A stretch of DNA of 64,000 nucleotides, from the NCBI RefSeq assembly GCF_022539315.1, contig NC_066328.1, positions 3,415,956 through 3,479,955 of the forward strand. Reading direction: 5' to 3'. The position numbers and the translations under genes are program-made. Source of the DNA: Serinus canaria (lineage: Eukaryota > Chordata > Aves > Passeriformes > Fringillidae). Positions 1-14,003 of the stretch are shown here, piece after piece; position 1 is the stretch's first letter, and each line of letters opens with the position of its first letter. The notes beneath the pieces were generated by a model. The model had not been told where the DNA came from. It made no database searches and saw only the letters and a program-made list of their open reading frames with translations.

Positions 1-2961
1 ATAACTTTGAGTTCTGCTGGCCTCACATCTCCACTCAGATGACAAAAAGTAGAAAGAATTAATCAGAGCCTAATGCAGCAGAGCTTTCTGCATTGTGTCT
101 TCATTAGGCTCCTTTTGCTTTCCTCTTTTGGAAGGGTCTTTTATTTACAGATTTCAAAGCCAGATGAGAAGGAGAGCTGGTAATGCACTTCAGCCACTGC
201 AGCACTGAAATTCAAAGGCAAGGACACAGGAGGAGAAAGATTATCATCTTATTAGTGAAGGAGGATAAAGATTATCAGGCTGCAATGATCCATTATTTAT
301 AGGAATGCTGTCCTTTCCTGTGGTACTGAGGCATTTAATGTATTTGTGCTAGAGATTAACATTGATGTTATTTTCTTTAATGTCTGTTTTCAGTCTATGC
401 TGTGGAGGTTGGCATTCAGGAAACTCAGCCAGAGGAGAGAAACAATAGTATTAATTAGGAATGTCAGTCATGGGTGTTATGAAATTCAAAATTGCCAAGT
501 TTCCAGTGCAGTTTAGTGGTAATTATAATAGAGTGTGGAGACAAGCTGTTCTGTTCCCTCTAAAGAAATGCAGAGTTTGTTGGATCAAAGTGCTAATGCA
601 AATCCTGGGGAATGCAGTGCTGTTTCTAGACTCACTTGGACTTTTTTGGGTTTGTTTTTGTTTTTAAAGGATGTGTTGCCACAGCTAATCCATCAACAGC
701 AGCACTCCCTTCTTCTTCAGGGTTGTTTATCACAGGATCTCAGTCTGCTCCATAAATTATCCTCAATTTGCAAATGAGAATTTTGGCATAATAAAACAGA
801 ACGAGTTTAATGGGGCTTATCTGAGGCATCAGCAGAGCTGGACATTGGAAATGGGCTCACCTGAGCATTTCTTGATTTCTCCTGAGAGTTAGAAACCTAA
901 AGCTGCACCCCTGAGCTCCTGGGATTGCTTTTGGAACTGCTGTAAGGAATTTTCAGTAAAACCCAAGGCTGTGCTCAGACACTTGTATTATCTAGACAAA
1001 GTTTTTTGTCCCAATGGAAAATCTATGCTCTTCCACAGAGAAGCCCCAGAGAGACAACAACAAGACAAAAACCAAAAAATCTCCCAACAACAAAAAACAA
1101 AAACCCCACCCAGCCAAGAAACCTCCCAAAAAACCAAACCAATGAACAAACAAAAAACCACCCAAAACCCACAAAACCCAAGGAAACCAACCCAGAAAAG
1201 ATTCAGAAACATTAGGAAGGAAAGCTGCTGCTCTGAGACTGTTGCACTCTTTGCTGAAAGCTCTTTGCTGTTTGCAAGGTTGGGGTTTGAGCCTAAAATG
1301 TCAAAAAAGGGGTGTTTTATTGACAGCAAGTTAATTTAAAATTTATTGTTATTATTTTTAATGAAGAAAAGTCTTGACAAAGCTATGCAAATCATAAGCA
1401 GTCTAAGGGTCTCTCTTGCAAAAGGAAAACATCAGGCTCAGCCTATGTTTGCATTTGAGTAATGCATTAAAAATCAATTAAATCCATTTGAATAATTGAG
1501 GTAAATTGGTAGTAGTGAACTGGGTTGTCCTGACTGAGGATGTAATTAACTTCCAACTAAGTAATTGTAAATTAATTAGAAACAATGTATGCTCTCCATC
1601 TTGTAAACATTTTTGTTAAGGATTGTTGGGAGTTGAAATAATAAGGTTAGATTAGAATCAGCAATTGAATTCAGGGAACATTTTAGGAAATAACCAAGGG
1701 AATGATCTTATTATAGGGGAGGATTCTTGCTTTTCATTTTCCACATCAGGGAAATGGGAAGAATAAAATTTCTGATGCTTACATAGCTTTGCTACAGTCC
1801 TTGTTTAATGTTTGACTGAAGTTCTAAAGTAACTTCTCATCTGAAAGATTTATTTCAAATGCTGCTGATAGAACAACCTCCTCAAACCTCAGTTTTTGCT
1901 ACAGATTTGTATTTCCAACACTGCTGTTCACTTTCTGATATTTCACTGGTACCAGGTTGTTCAGAAATTATTGGGTGCTTTAATATCAAAAGAGACATAA
2001 ATAACTTAAATTGCTTGAGGAATTTTATTTTAAAATTCCTTTAGTGTATACTTCTGTATCAAATTTCAAATTATTAAAAGGCTCTGATTTAAAATATGGA
2101 ACAAATGTTTTGAAAATAAATTTGCAAGACGTCACACAGGTAACTTGATAGGATTTTCTTACAGGCAGGCAAACAAAATGTTTTGGGGTTTTTTTAGTGC
2201 TTAATAAAATCTCTTAAGGGTAAGTGAAAAGTGCTGACATCTATCACTTGAATGGAACTGACAGCCTTAAACATTGGAAAAAAATTTCCATGAATGTCAG
2301 TTTTAATGTAAAAGCAGATGAACAGAAATTTCTGTAATTTTCAATCTTCTAGTATATGGAAAACATTTTGTGAGCATTTATTTTCCCTCAGATTATGGAG
2401 AGGACTGCAGTGTCACTTAGCTGACATGTTTATTGCTGAAGTGTTTATTTTAGTATTAATGCTTAAAAGCCAATACAAATTTAATCCTTTCATAGCTGTA
2501 GCATTTTGTGATTCAGAGTGAGTGATGCGATGAGTAATGGTAATTCTGCTGATTGCACAGAATTGGGTATGAAATACTTTAATCAATGAATACATTACTG
2601 AAATATTTAAAGAGAACCTGCCAGCTTTCCAAGCACTGGTTGGTTTTAGAATTTGGCGGCTTTATTTTTAATATTTTATTTTTAAATCGGGGGAAATGAT
2701 TTTGTATGTGAATGGAAATACCCTGAATGCTCTTCAGAGTGAGATGATGGGAGGAGAGGGATGGTGAAAGCCTGCACAAGCAGTGTTGTGCTGGTGAAAC
2801 AGGGAGCAGCTTCAGAGAGGAAGGAGAGCAGTGGAAGGGGAACCATGCAGGAAATCAGGATTCTGCCTGCCTGGTTCAGGTAAATGCCCTGAGCTCAGGG
2901 GTGAGACACGAGCTGCTGGTTGGTGGCCAGGCAGCACCAGGACACTGCATTTGGAACACAA
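1..2961. other. AT-rich noncoding sequence, no gene seen
   Basis: I see no exon, RNA gene or recognisable transposon here. Open frames are short, lie in several frames and have no family resemblance. The one distinct feature is the A/C-rich low-complexity block listed separately. The stretch around 1440-1620 is rich in TAAT/ATTA motifs, which is common in unique avian intergenic DNA and does not by itself show regulatory function. Confidence 0.6.
1056..1200. repeat. A/C-rich low-complexity tract
   Basis: About 145 bp made almost entirely of A and C on the plus strand, with repeated CAAAA, ACCCA and CCAAA words and hardly any T or G. Open frames on both strands here (Lys/Pro/Thr/Gln-rich on plus, Phe/Gly/Trp-rich on minus) follow from the composition and are not evidence of a protein. 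Confidence 0.8.
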
Positions 2962-3346
2962 GCCCCGTGAGGAAGGTTGGGAGGAGCTGGGGCTGTTTAG
3001 CCTGGAGAAGAGGAGGCTCAGAGGTGCCCTTATTGCTCTCTACAGCTCCCTGAAGGGAGGTTGCAGCCAGGTGGGGTTGGTCTCTGACAGAGCCAGAGGA
3101 CACAGCCTCCAGCTATGGCAGGGAAGGGATAGGTTGGATATTAGGAAGAAATTTTTCACAGACAGAATAATAAAGTACTGGAGTGCCCTTCCCAGGGAGG
3201 TGGTGGAATCACCATCTCTGGATGTGTTTAAAAAAAACTGAACATGGCACTGGGTGCTACAGTCTGGGTGAGGTGTTAGGACACAGGTTGGACTGGATGA
3301 TCTTAGAGGTCTCTTCCAACCCCATTATTCTGGGATTCTGTGATTT
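2962..3346 (+). mobile_element. CR1 LINE, 3' end fragment
   Basis: A 5'-truncated chicken-repeat-1 (CR1) non-LTR retrotransposon in plus orientation. Hallmarks in order are the GGAGCTGGGGCTGTTTAGCC block, GAGAAGAGGAGGCTCAGAGG, CTCCCTGAAGGGAGG, the GGTTGGTCTCTGACAG region, TTGGATATTAGGAAGAAATT, CCCAGGGAGGTGGTGGAATC, GGTTGGACTGGATGATCTTAG, and the terminal ATTCTGGGATTCTGTGATTT motif that replaces a poly(A) tail in CR1. These encode the end of the reverse-transcriptase ORF and the 3' UTR. The match to the general avian CR1 pattern is close enough that this looks like a relatively young copy. The 5' edge is approximate, as expected for truncation during reverse transcription. It has no intact protein. 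Confidence 0.93.
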
Positions 3347-6300
3347 CAGAGGGTGCAGGACAAGTGTCAGGGCTTGGATTAGGCAGATTTAATCTCTGAG
3401 GTTCTCATTAGACTGCTATCTCCCCTAGGTTTCTGTACTCTCTTTATGTGCTTAACAACATTGCAAGATCAAAATTACTGAGCAAGTTCTGAAAATGATG
3501 GAAAAAATGTTTGTGGTTTTGATCAGCTCAAGTTTTATAATAGTGAGACAGTTTTATGTATCTTTGTGTCATGATCTGAGCCTGATGTCCCATTACTCCA
3601 AGGGACTTGTGGATGATTTGGGGTGAAGACCAAAGAAACCTCACCCAGTCTGCAGGAGCACATCTGACTGCACAGGGATGAAGGATGAAGCTCATTGCTA
3701 AGTATCTCAGGCTTGTTCAGGGCTTTATTCATCCCAGGCTCAAGGGGCAAACCTTGGCCATTCAACTGGCAACAGAAATTACTCTAAGCATCACAGATTT
3801 GAACTAGAAGTAGAGGCTGTGCAGGCAGATAGAGAAATAGGGTAGAAAAAGGCTCACAAGCAGTGGTGACAGCTGGCTGTCCAATATTCATGGTGGACCA
3901 GCAATACAATGGTGGATCAAGCCTGAGCACTTGAAACTGCAGACAATTGGCAGTGCTGCCAGCACAGCTGTCCTAATCCCAGTCAAGCCTATTCTTTAAG
4001 CCAAATAATAAATAAAGCAGACAATGTAGAGGGCAGAATAGACAGATAAACATAAACAGCAAAATTGAACTTGAATACCAAGTGATTTTTGTTTGTTTTG
4101 CAGTATCACAAACCAGCAAATGCAATGGCTTTGGAAGTGCTGTGGAGATTTCCAAGCCTCTACAACAGTTCCATCTGTCCTGAGATTTATGATTAATTAC
4201 ATCTGCTGGGAGAAACGAATATGGGCATTTTTCCTTTCCAACTGTTTTTTTTTTTTTTTTTTAGTAAACTCAGCTGATAAAAAATGCATGTAGGTTCCTA
4301 CAACCAGAAAAAAATTCCCTCTGCTAATTGTGAATTAAGTGGATTTTCCAGCAGGCTGTATAATCCTCTACTTGTGGAAATATGATGTAAGTAATCACAC
4401 AGCCCTGATGGTATGAAGATGGGCTCTTGGCATTTGCTGAACAGTTTGGCTAAAATGTCTTTTTTCAGGCTAATCTCTGAAGCAGTGTGAACAAAGTAAT
4501 CAGATTGAGATGAAAAAGTTTAAGTGGATCATCAATATGACAGAAAAGGTTTTGAGAACACTTCAAAAGATGGAAGAGAAGGGTATATCTTCTGTTTCAG
4601 TTTTTAATCTTAGTGAATTCTATTGTGCTTGTCTCTGAAGTGACACATTATTTTTCACAAGGGATCCCAAGTGAACCCAAAGTTTTGTGCTAATACACTA
4701 AAATCAAATAAGGTAGCCAGTTTTTTTACTTCATATAAACTGGAATTTGGTTAAAAAAACATATGATAAAACATAATCAGAGACTAAAGATTTCAGTGTT
4801 GCAAAAGAGTATTTTTGCCAGAAGCAAAACATTATAATGATTCTTATTAATTAGTTTAATGCTTACTTTGAGTAAATACAGGAAACTGACATAAGCTGTA
4901 TATGTAACTATTATAAAACACTAAATGAAATTAAAGACTTAAAGCACAACATTTATTTTAGGAATGCATAGACCCAAGAAATAGATTTTTCCTGTTAACA
5001 GGATCACAAGATAAAGAACACAGGTTTGAAAATAAGTGCCTTTTTTATTTACTTTGCTTTGAATCATGACAGAAACAAATGTCTGCTAATGTTACTTCTC
5101 CCAGTGATTATTTTATTTCAGCAGGAATGAATGGATCTTTGCTTAAGCTTCCCTGAAGATTCCCTGATGTAACCACTCTGTGTGTGTGTTAAATTCCAAG
5201 CCTTTGGAAATGGCTGACTGCCTTCAGTGGGCTCTGGGTCAGATCCTGATGTGACCCTGGCACCTCTTTGACCAATTTGACTTTTCTGTGCCTGAACCTG
5301 CAGTGGGATGTTCCCATAAATGTGATGGCATTTGAACAGAGAGATGAATTTCACTGGGCTCCAGGAGGAGCTGACTCATGCCCTGGACTGGCAGGAGTCA
5401 CTGAAGGAGCAGGGCCACCCTCTTCCAGGTTTCCCTGAGCTCCTGGGATGCATTAAATGCTGTGGATTTGCAGAAGTGAAAGGGATTGGAAGATTCTGCA
5501 TTTTGCCATTTTACCTAGGCTGTACTTTCTCATCTGCAAGTCAAATCAGGTTTTGGAGTTCAGTTTCAAGCATCTTGTTAAAAATGCACCTAAAATTTTT
5601 GCAGCTTATCTAAGAACAACTCTTTTAAAACTTTCTTTCAAGTCATATTACTTGTTTACCACATCTTAACCTCTGGTAAAAAAAACCCAAAACCAACAAA
5701 TTAAAAACCCCAACCTTTTTTTTTTTAATGCTGCTAAATTGGTTTAGTCCCATGCTTTGACTTCACCTCCAGCTGTTGCTTTATTCCCCAGATGAACCCA
5801 GGAGAGCAGGAATGTGTCACCCATTCTTTCCCAAAGCCTCAGCTCCATCTCTGCAGGTGTCTCCTGCTGCAAAACCTCTGGAGAACAGCAGTGTTCTGTG
5901 CCACCAATCAGCCTGTAAGGATTCAGGGACAGTCTTTGACAATAATTGGGATTTTATTGTAGATTAGGCCTTCAGGTGCTAATTCCAGCTGTAACAGAGC
6001 AGTGCAGGGAATAAATTCAGCAATCTGCAATTCCCTCAGGGGATGCTCTGCCTGCAGCTCTCTTGCAGTGAAGGATGGGATTTTGCTCAAGTGCTGTTTT
6101 TACAAGCTTAACTTTCTTAGTCTTGCCTGAAAACAGAGTTCCTTTCAGGGCAATCAGGAGTAGAAGGATGCTGCTGTTTCATCCCCACGTGGTCCATTGC
6201 AGCAAATGTGCAGTGCAGGGTTTGTGGAACTGGTTGCTGTTTTAGTAGTTTGTGTGATGAAGGAAACACCAATGATGGACATATCTCAATTCTTTTGCTT

Positions 6301-8473
6301 GGCCTCCTGCTATGAATTTAGCTCATGTCCTCACTTCTGCATATATTTAATGTGGAGGTGAACACCCAAAAGTAAAGTAATTATATTTTCTTGGCCATCA
6401 TGGACTCTAGCATTGCAATTTTTTGGTCTTCTACAGAATCCCCTTATAATCAGTTATTCCACTGGAAAATGCCAGTGGGATCTGGCATTTGGTAGTGGTT
6501 TATAGTGCAGATGTTTTTTAGTGTTGGTTTTTTCCTCGTGTCATACAACAAGGTATTTGAATTTAATTATCTTACTTTTTCTAATTATCTTACTTTTTTT
6601 AATACCACTGTAAGGAGATCGTGTCTATTCCAGAAGAAAAAGGGGGTAGAAGAATCCCTAGGAAAATTAAAACTGAAATTCAGATGTCAGACAGGATATA
6701 GACATGATGAGAGTGAGAACAGTTTAGCCTTTGAACATCTTCATTATGGCTGCAATATGTTCTCAGTTATTTGACATTTAAATACAGATGCCTTCTGCAT
6801 GGCACGTGCCAGAACTCTGAAGTTCTTTGTCATGCACAAGGCTCAGTTCCCAGGTTTCCCAAGTGTACAGCTCTGACTTAAACTTTAGGAATCAAACCTT
6901 GACCCCTGCACCAAAGACCTTTCATATTAGAGTGGAATAAAAATCACCTTGGGCAAATTTTTATTTTGTAAACATGTGTTCCACTATCTCTGCCTGTCTC
7001 CATTCATGGGCAGGACTGGTGATTTTTCCACACATTGCTGCTCACCACAGTTAGTGGGGTATCCCTGCCTGATCCAGGGTTTTTCTTGGAGTAAATATTG
7101 CAGGATCAGTAGGACCTTCTTCAGCATGAAGCCTTTCTAGGAGGGTGTAAAATTTCATAAAGCTTTTAGGAGCACTAGTTGAAATTGGTATTGATGTAAA
7201 GCAATAAGCCCTGTTTATGTTAGCTTTCTAAAATTAAAATTTTTAAATTAGACTTCTCTGAAGTGGGAGGTTCTAGGGAGCTCCCATGTTATTTCATTCA
7301 GTCTGTTTCCCAGGAATAGGAATGTGTTTGGTCACAGACAGGGACACATTTGCATTATGGTCCCACTCTCAGGTATCCTTTAGTGCTTTCACCTTTCTGT
7401 TTTGCAGTTGTCCATCTGCAGTGATATTTGGCACTCTACAGGTTGCCCCAAACCTAAAATTCATCTGTCTTCCTTACTCTCTGCTGAAGTGAAACTCCAG
7501 AATCCCTGCACTGCTCCAGCTAAGGCTGCCCTAACCTTCACAGCTTTTAGTTTTTATTTCTGCTTGTAGCAAATCCAACCCAGCAAATCCTCTGGCTGTC
7601 TTGTCCCCTGCTCAGGGTTCAGTGATGGAGGAAAATGGAGAGCTGTGAAGAACCCAAACACTTTCTGTGCCTTTCAAGGGAGAGCCTTTGGAGCTTGGTG
7701 CATTTTCCTTAACAAGACCCAAAAAGGACCCAGGAGCAGGTGGAGGTTAATGCCATTCCCACCAAGGCTTCTTTCTCTTGCAGCCATGGGTGCTGCTGAA
7801 GTGCAGCTCCTTGACCATTTTAGGTCCATTCAGGAGAAATGGACCTAAAGGAGAAATTCAGGACAAATTTCTCTCCCAAGAGAGCTTTTCTCTGGATGTG
7901 AGAGACCTGACAGGAAACTGTGGTGTCACAGGCATTCTGTGGTGCCTCTGGGACAGGAATGGCTCCAGCTAAACTGACACAGGCCTTTCCTAGAAATACT
8001 GGAAGAAAACACTGTCTTAACCATTTTCCCATGGAAAAAAATGTGAGAAGAATTGTGTGCTGGTAGATCTGTGGGGTGTGTGCACCTGAGCCTGCTGCAG
8101 CTTGGGTGTGCTGGGCATGTCAGAGAGCACTCCAGTTAACATGGATCAGCATTCCAGCAAAATCTGTTCTTCTGTACCTGATGTATTTTGAAATAATTTC
8201 TTTATTCTAGACCTTAGAAAATATTCTAGACCTTGAAGGAATACAGCAGATACATGAAGTGGGGTACTTAAAGAACTGCTTTGCATAAATAAAAGTAAAA
8301 AAAATTAAATAAATGCTACACTAAAATGAAACTTAACAAATATAAGGTCTGTGACATGATCTCACATGTTTGTAAAGCTCTACTCATGCCAGTGCATGAG
8401 CAGTCAGGTTTATAAAGTGGTGGGGAGCAGATCTGAGCTCCTGCTGCACCTGGAGGCATGCTGTGTGTTGGGG
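3347..8473. other. AT-rich noncoding sequence, no gene seen
   Basis: No exon, RNA gene or full transposon recognised. Small features: a run of T at 4244-4262; an 18-bp tandem duplication (CTAATTATCTTACTTTTT type) near 6565-6600; a 13-bp duplication containing ATTCTAGACCTT near 8204-8240. A 51-bp segment at 7631-7681 recurs at 10828-10878 and is listed separately. Confidence 0.55.
7631..7681. repeat. Dispersed repeat fragment, copy A
   Basis: This 51-bp block matches 10828-10878 in the same orientation at 45 of 51 positions. All six differences are transitions. The flanks do not align. It is most simply two surviving fragments of one old interspersed repeat whose family I do not recognise. 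Confidence 0.6.
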
Positions 8474-8508
8474 TTTGCTTTGGTTTGGTTTGGTTTGGTT
8501 TGGTTTGG
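8474..8508. repeat. (TTTGG)n microsatellite
   Basis: About seven units of a TTTGG pentanucleotide (TTTGC in the first), ending at TTTGGTGATG. The run is otherwise perfect, so it may be length-polymorphic. Confidence 0.9.
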
Positions 8509-10827
8509 TGATGTGTGACCAGCAGTTCCTCCCTCCTGCCCACTCCTGTGCCATGGGGGTGTCACAGAGCTGGAGAGGAGACTGGGAACTGAATCAAACC
8601 CTGAAAGGACAGAGGAAGTAGGGAAAAAAAAGCCCCACTGTTTAAGAACAAGGTAGAAAACATGATTGAATTGAAACTCCTCTACCCAGAATGATTTTAT
8701 TTGCCTTCCCCTGAGGCCATTAATTAGCTGGGTTCACAGCCCCCTGAACATCCCTGCTGCTCACACCTTCAGGAGCAGGGAAAGCACTGAAGCACAGTGG
8801 TTAGAAAAGGAGGGGAGCATAGCAAAGTGCTTCCCTCTGCTAAAAAAAAATCGATGTATTCCCCTGGGGGTGTGTGCAGAGCTGAAAGCAGCTGCTGAGG
8901 AGATTCCTGCCAGGCCCAAGAAGGTGTGCTCAGCATCCCTCACAGCTGGGAAAGGCTGGCAGTGCTCTGGCACCTGTTTCCTCACTTGCTTTTCCTCCAC
9001 ACAAGACACAGGAAATGAAACACAAGGCAGGAGACATCACCTAGCCATCACTTTCTCTTCCAGTGTGGATACTTTGCAATGAATTTTCCTTGAGAGCAAC
9101 CTACCTAACCCTGCCCCCACATCTTTCATTTTCACTCCACTGATCCCCCTTTAACTCTATATCCCATGAAAATAATATTTGCCATAGGAAGGGAGCTGTA
9201 ATGCAGCGTTCTGTAAGTGTGATTAATGCAGAACAGATTGTAAGCATATTGTTTTCATTAGGAAGCAGCTACTGAATGTTTGCATTTAACTTGCTGATTG
9301 CTGCAGTTGTTGCCATATGACAGAAAGTCTATTAGACTCTGTGCCTCCTTAATTCAGCCATATGATAGAAAATGTTTGTGTTCTGAAAATAGTGTCTATT
9401 ACAGTGACACTTATAGGAATGATCCATAGTGGGAAGCAAAACACAGCCTGCCACATGGAGAATGGAAACAAGGATTGGGTCCTTGGCTTGCTTCAAACTG
9501 AGTGATCTGAACTCAAACCACCCCTGAGCTCATAAATGGTCACACCATGTCATATCTTGAGTCACTTGTTTCTCCATTAATGAACGGAGAATGATCAGAA
9601 TGACTCTGGCTCAAAAATAGGTGATGGCTGGTTTAAAATGATTTGAGATTACTTCTGTGGGCCCTCTATCTGTAGATAGATTCTGCTTCCTCAGAATTTT
9701 CATTTATCAGAAGAAAATATTTCCCCTGGCTTCAGAGTGTTAGGGTGGAGCTAAAAGTGACCTAAATGAAATTTGGAGCCTGACCAGTTGAAACCAAGAG
9801 TTAATAGAGCTGTTGTAGATGCTGATCATATTTTCACATGAGAATAGAGTGGTATTTCAAGGTGGGCATGAGGAGAACATCAACTTGCATTATTCCATTC
9901 AGTTACCCAGGGAGTATCACCCTGTGGTACAACCATGCCCCAGTATTTTGACTCCAGAAGCCTTGGTGAGGATGATCCAGCAGTGGCCATCCCACAGGAT
10001 GATCAGGAAACAATCTGGAATTACTCCCTCCTTGTGAACCCAGTGCCTGTGGAGAGCCCTGTGGGCTCCTTGCTGGGCTCCTTTAGTTTGCTGCTGGCAC
10101 TTTTTCCCCTCTGTTGGATGGCCCAGGTGTTTGGAGATGTCTGGGTGCTCACAGGCTTGAGAGAATCACAGTGTGAGTGGTGGGGTGGAGTCTTACTTGG
10201 AACTCTCCAGGTTATTTATTTTTTTAAGTCTGGCACTACACAAACCACACTGAGAGCTATTAACAGAAATTAATTATTCCTCCTGCTGGCATCTTTACAA
10301 CTTACTCAGACGAGGGATTATTAAATGCATCATGCCTTACAAATTTGCATGTATGAAAAGCTTTATCATTGCCTGTGCACTGCTGGCCTCCTGCAGGGGT
10401 CCAGGTACTCAGAAATTCCTGCTCAGCCATTGCCATGGGCAGTGCTGGGCTGGCTCCACTGGCTCCAAACACAGCAGAGATGGTCCCTGTGCCCTCCTGA
10501 CAATGTGCCACCCCAAACTGCCCAGGGCATGGGAATCCCACTGCCCTTGGCCTGGAGACTCAGCTACCATGGAGAAGGGAATCATAGGACACAGCAGAAT
10601 AAGTGTTCTTCTGACTAAATGTGATTTGTTTGCCTTTTTTTTTTTCAATTTCTTGTTCAAACAAGTCAGGGAAGCAGATAACCATGGTAACCCAGAAAAA
10701 TGTGGGTGTAGATCTGCTGGTGTGTGTCTGTGGAGAGCTGAAGAAATGTGTAGAGGGGTTTATTTATTTGTTTACCAATTTATCCTATTGTTGGCTTTTT
10801 GATCCTAAACGAGGACAAAAATTTCTT

Positions 10828-10878
10828 GAAAATGAAGAGCTATAAAAAACCCAAACATTTTCTGTGCCTTTCAAGAGA
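10828..10878. repeat. Dispersed repeat fragment, copy B
   Basis: Partner of 7631-7681 (45 of 51 identical, same orientation). At all six differing positions this copy has A or T where copy A has G or C, the pattern expected if this copy has decayed by deamination-type transitions. Confidence 0.6.
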
Positions 10879-13800
10879 TTTTGTATTAACACAGGTGTAA
10901 ATTATTAAAATTATGAGCTTTCTGCTTTTACCATGATTTTAAGTAGAGAACTCTGAAGTGAGGTAATTAAAAAAAAAAAGATGAAATGTTGCTGGGACAG
11001 TTTGTTTTTAATTTTAGCAAGAAAAGTTTCAAGTTTGATGTCTGCTTAGGTAGTGCTTTGAAATAAACCAGCTCTGAAGTGTTATTTTGGAGGAAATCCC
11101 CACTATCCAATCTCCTAAGCTTTTCTGCCCTCCTCTGAATTTCTGTCCCCTGTGTCTCCCCAGTCCAGCTGCACACACCAGAATACATTGTTTAGGAAGG
11201 TCCTGTCCATGGGAGTCTGGGGACAAATGCTGAATTTCTGCTTGGCTGCAGCATCTGCCATTATCACCCCTGTCCTCTGTGCATGGAAAAGGGGCTCCTG
11301 TAGGTGTCAGGATGTTTCTAAAAGGTGTTCCAGGGATTGTCATTATTGTCTTATAGCTGACAATGACAGTTTCTTGCTGATGGCCTCTCACACAGAATTC
11401 AAAAGGCAAAACAGCAATGTAAGAACTGTATTTCATACTTTACTGCAGATTGCTTAACCTCACATTTTTTCCTGTTTCCAGTAATGTTACAGCAAACACA
11501 TGGACAGCTTTCTAGTCAAGGTCCTTAAATTCTTGTAGGTGAAAAATCTGTACATTCTGATTTCCTTCCTATGACTTCCTTTTGAAAAATATTTTCAAAG
11601 AGGTGCTTTTGCATTTCAGCATTTTAGGAATGTTCAGAGCTTGCCATTCCATTTCCCAATATTTTTTGTTTGAATGCTAAATGCAAAGATCTGGATGTTT
11701 TGCTGTTGTGTCATGCTGTAACAAACAGGCATTGCTTGGCTCTTAGAGGTGGTCAGAGGGGTGAATAAGATTTCTGTGAGTTTTCCCCAGTTTTGTAAAA
11801 ATCACAATTCAAGCTGCAAGTTAACCCAGAATTTTAAAAGGAAGTTCCTGACCAGAACGTGTAACAGCACTGCTTCTTTTGGGAAGATGGGCTCTGTTAT
11901 CAGTAATTCAAATATCAAGAGTTTTCTACTGAAAATAGTGATATTTCTTTTACAGTGTTGTACTTTCCAGCTACAAGGTTCTCTGTGGTTGTTATAATCT
12001 TGACAAGAGAGAGCCTGCAGCTGCTGTTGGTAAAAATTGGTTCATTCCTCTGTCTTTATGTTTATATTATGGTAATGCAAATTAATTATAAGCCTGTATT
12101 CAAAGGTTCTCAAAACTGAAGTAACTTGGTTACTTCTGACTCCAGTCTGAGTTTTCAGTCTGTTAATTGAATTGAACCCTAATGTGGAATTTGGGAACTT
12201 TATTTCTGTTTGTTGTTAAATTGACAGAGTAAAAATAAAAATTGAGAGTAAAAATTGAAAGTGGTGCTAGATTCTGGGAAAGATTCCATTTTCCCCAAAG
12301 CATGACTGACAGCCACGTGTGTGAGCAGTTCTGGGGCTGGGGTTTTTGAAGGTTTGAGTCCTGGGAGGTGGCAGCAATTCCCTGCAGGGAGGCTGAGCTG
12401 GGCACAGGCACCTGTGCTCCTGAACTCAACTCTTCCTCTCTCTTGCCTCTTTGGAGACAGGTTTCTGTCTCTAAATATGAGCACATATTTCACAATCTGG
12501 TGTTTCAGCACGTTCCTGCTTCCCTGCCCATTGTACTGCCTTGTTTTTCTTCTGAAACAGGGGAAGCAGCAGGAGCAGGGAGCAGAATACCCAGCTCTAA
12601 CCCAGATGTTAATATTGAGGGAAATGGCAGTGTCACTTGGAGATGCTGGCATTGCAATAGCAGCAGTAATTCTTTCTGAGATTTGTGTGGGTATAACTTT
12701 GTGTCCCTGGAAGAATTAGGGATCAGCTAATGAACTTATTAATGGCTCCTGGTTGTTTGTGGGGGTGCAAACTGAGTAGGGCAGACATGGGATGTGTTAT
12801 CAGAGAATCAGGGTTTGGTTTGGACTCCTCTTGGTTACATAAAAAGTTGAGACATGGGTATATTTTCCCTGAAAGTAAACTTTTTACAGCATTCTTTGCA
12901 ATGACACACTTCAGTCAAACTCTGTTGATTCCTTGGGGATTTTGTAGAAGCTGAGTTTATTTCATTTCTCTAATAAAGAAACACTAAACAGTTAATAAAT
13001 ATATCAGAAGGCTTTCCACTGCATTTTGTTTCCCTGATAGCAGCATATTTTGTGCCTATAGCTACAGTATTCTACTGGGTGAAGATAAATGGATTTCATA
13101 ATCTCTCACTGGGGAGAAAAGTGAGACTGGAGAAGATTGGAGCTGCATGAGCTGGGTAACTTAAGATTATAGCTCTGAGAGGCAGAGCTCTAAAAAGCTA
13201 TTAAAGATGTTACCTTCTTGATTGGAGATTCAGGAGCTGATGCACTGCCTCAGTCCTGATATGTTTTCAAACTTTCATTGAATTTATTTCATCTTCCACC
13301 TGGCCCCTCTAAAATGCTGCTCTGAAAAGAAATAATTTCTTTCCATTGTGTGTCTGTTTTAGGTAGGTTCATCTTCCAAATACATTACCATTTCCTAAAG
13401 ACTGGATTTAAATCCATCAGCAGAATATGAGGGAAAACACATTGGATTATTTTGACATATTCTTTGAGATAATTCCTTATGGGCTTATGCTTAATATGTT
13501 GAATTATCACAAAGGAAAGTCCCTTATCTGTTTGAAGAAATACCATAACTGGTGATTACAACTATAAAAAAAGTGGAATTAAACTTCAGTTTTGTAAAGG
13601 AGGCCCATAAATTTGTTTTCTCTTAAAGAACTGCTGCCATTACAGAAAGAATTTGTGTTGGGACAGGGAAGATTTCTCTCCCAGTGTGATGCATTTAGTG
13701 AGATTTGTCTTGTTACCAATTTGCCATTTGATTGCTGGGCACATTCAGAGAAACTAGAGCTGTCAGGAATAGTCAGCTACCCTTTAAAAAATGCCCAGTA

Positions 13801-13977
13801 GCTTTAACAGCTTCAAAAGTGATTAACAGCTCATTAATTATCCATGGATGCCTGGGGTACTCCATGGTGGGGTGACCTCACCTTGGCTGCTGGGGGCTGC
13901 TCTCACTCCTCATCCCGGGCAGGACAGGGGCAGAAAATGACATGGAAAACTCTTGGCTTGTAGTAAAGACAGGTTCA

Positions 13978-14003
13978 TAAAAAAAAAAAAAAAGAAAAAA
14001 AAG
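13978..14003. repeat. Poly(A)-rich run
   Basis: An uninterrupted A run, then G and a second A run. I looked upstream for a SINE or processed pseudogene that could own this tail and saw none. Confidence 0.8.

Noticed and set aside
13978..14003. Poly(A) tail of a SINE or processed pseudogene
   Set aside because: No promoter box sequence, gene-like body or target duplication accompanies it.
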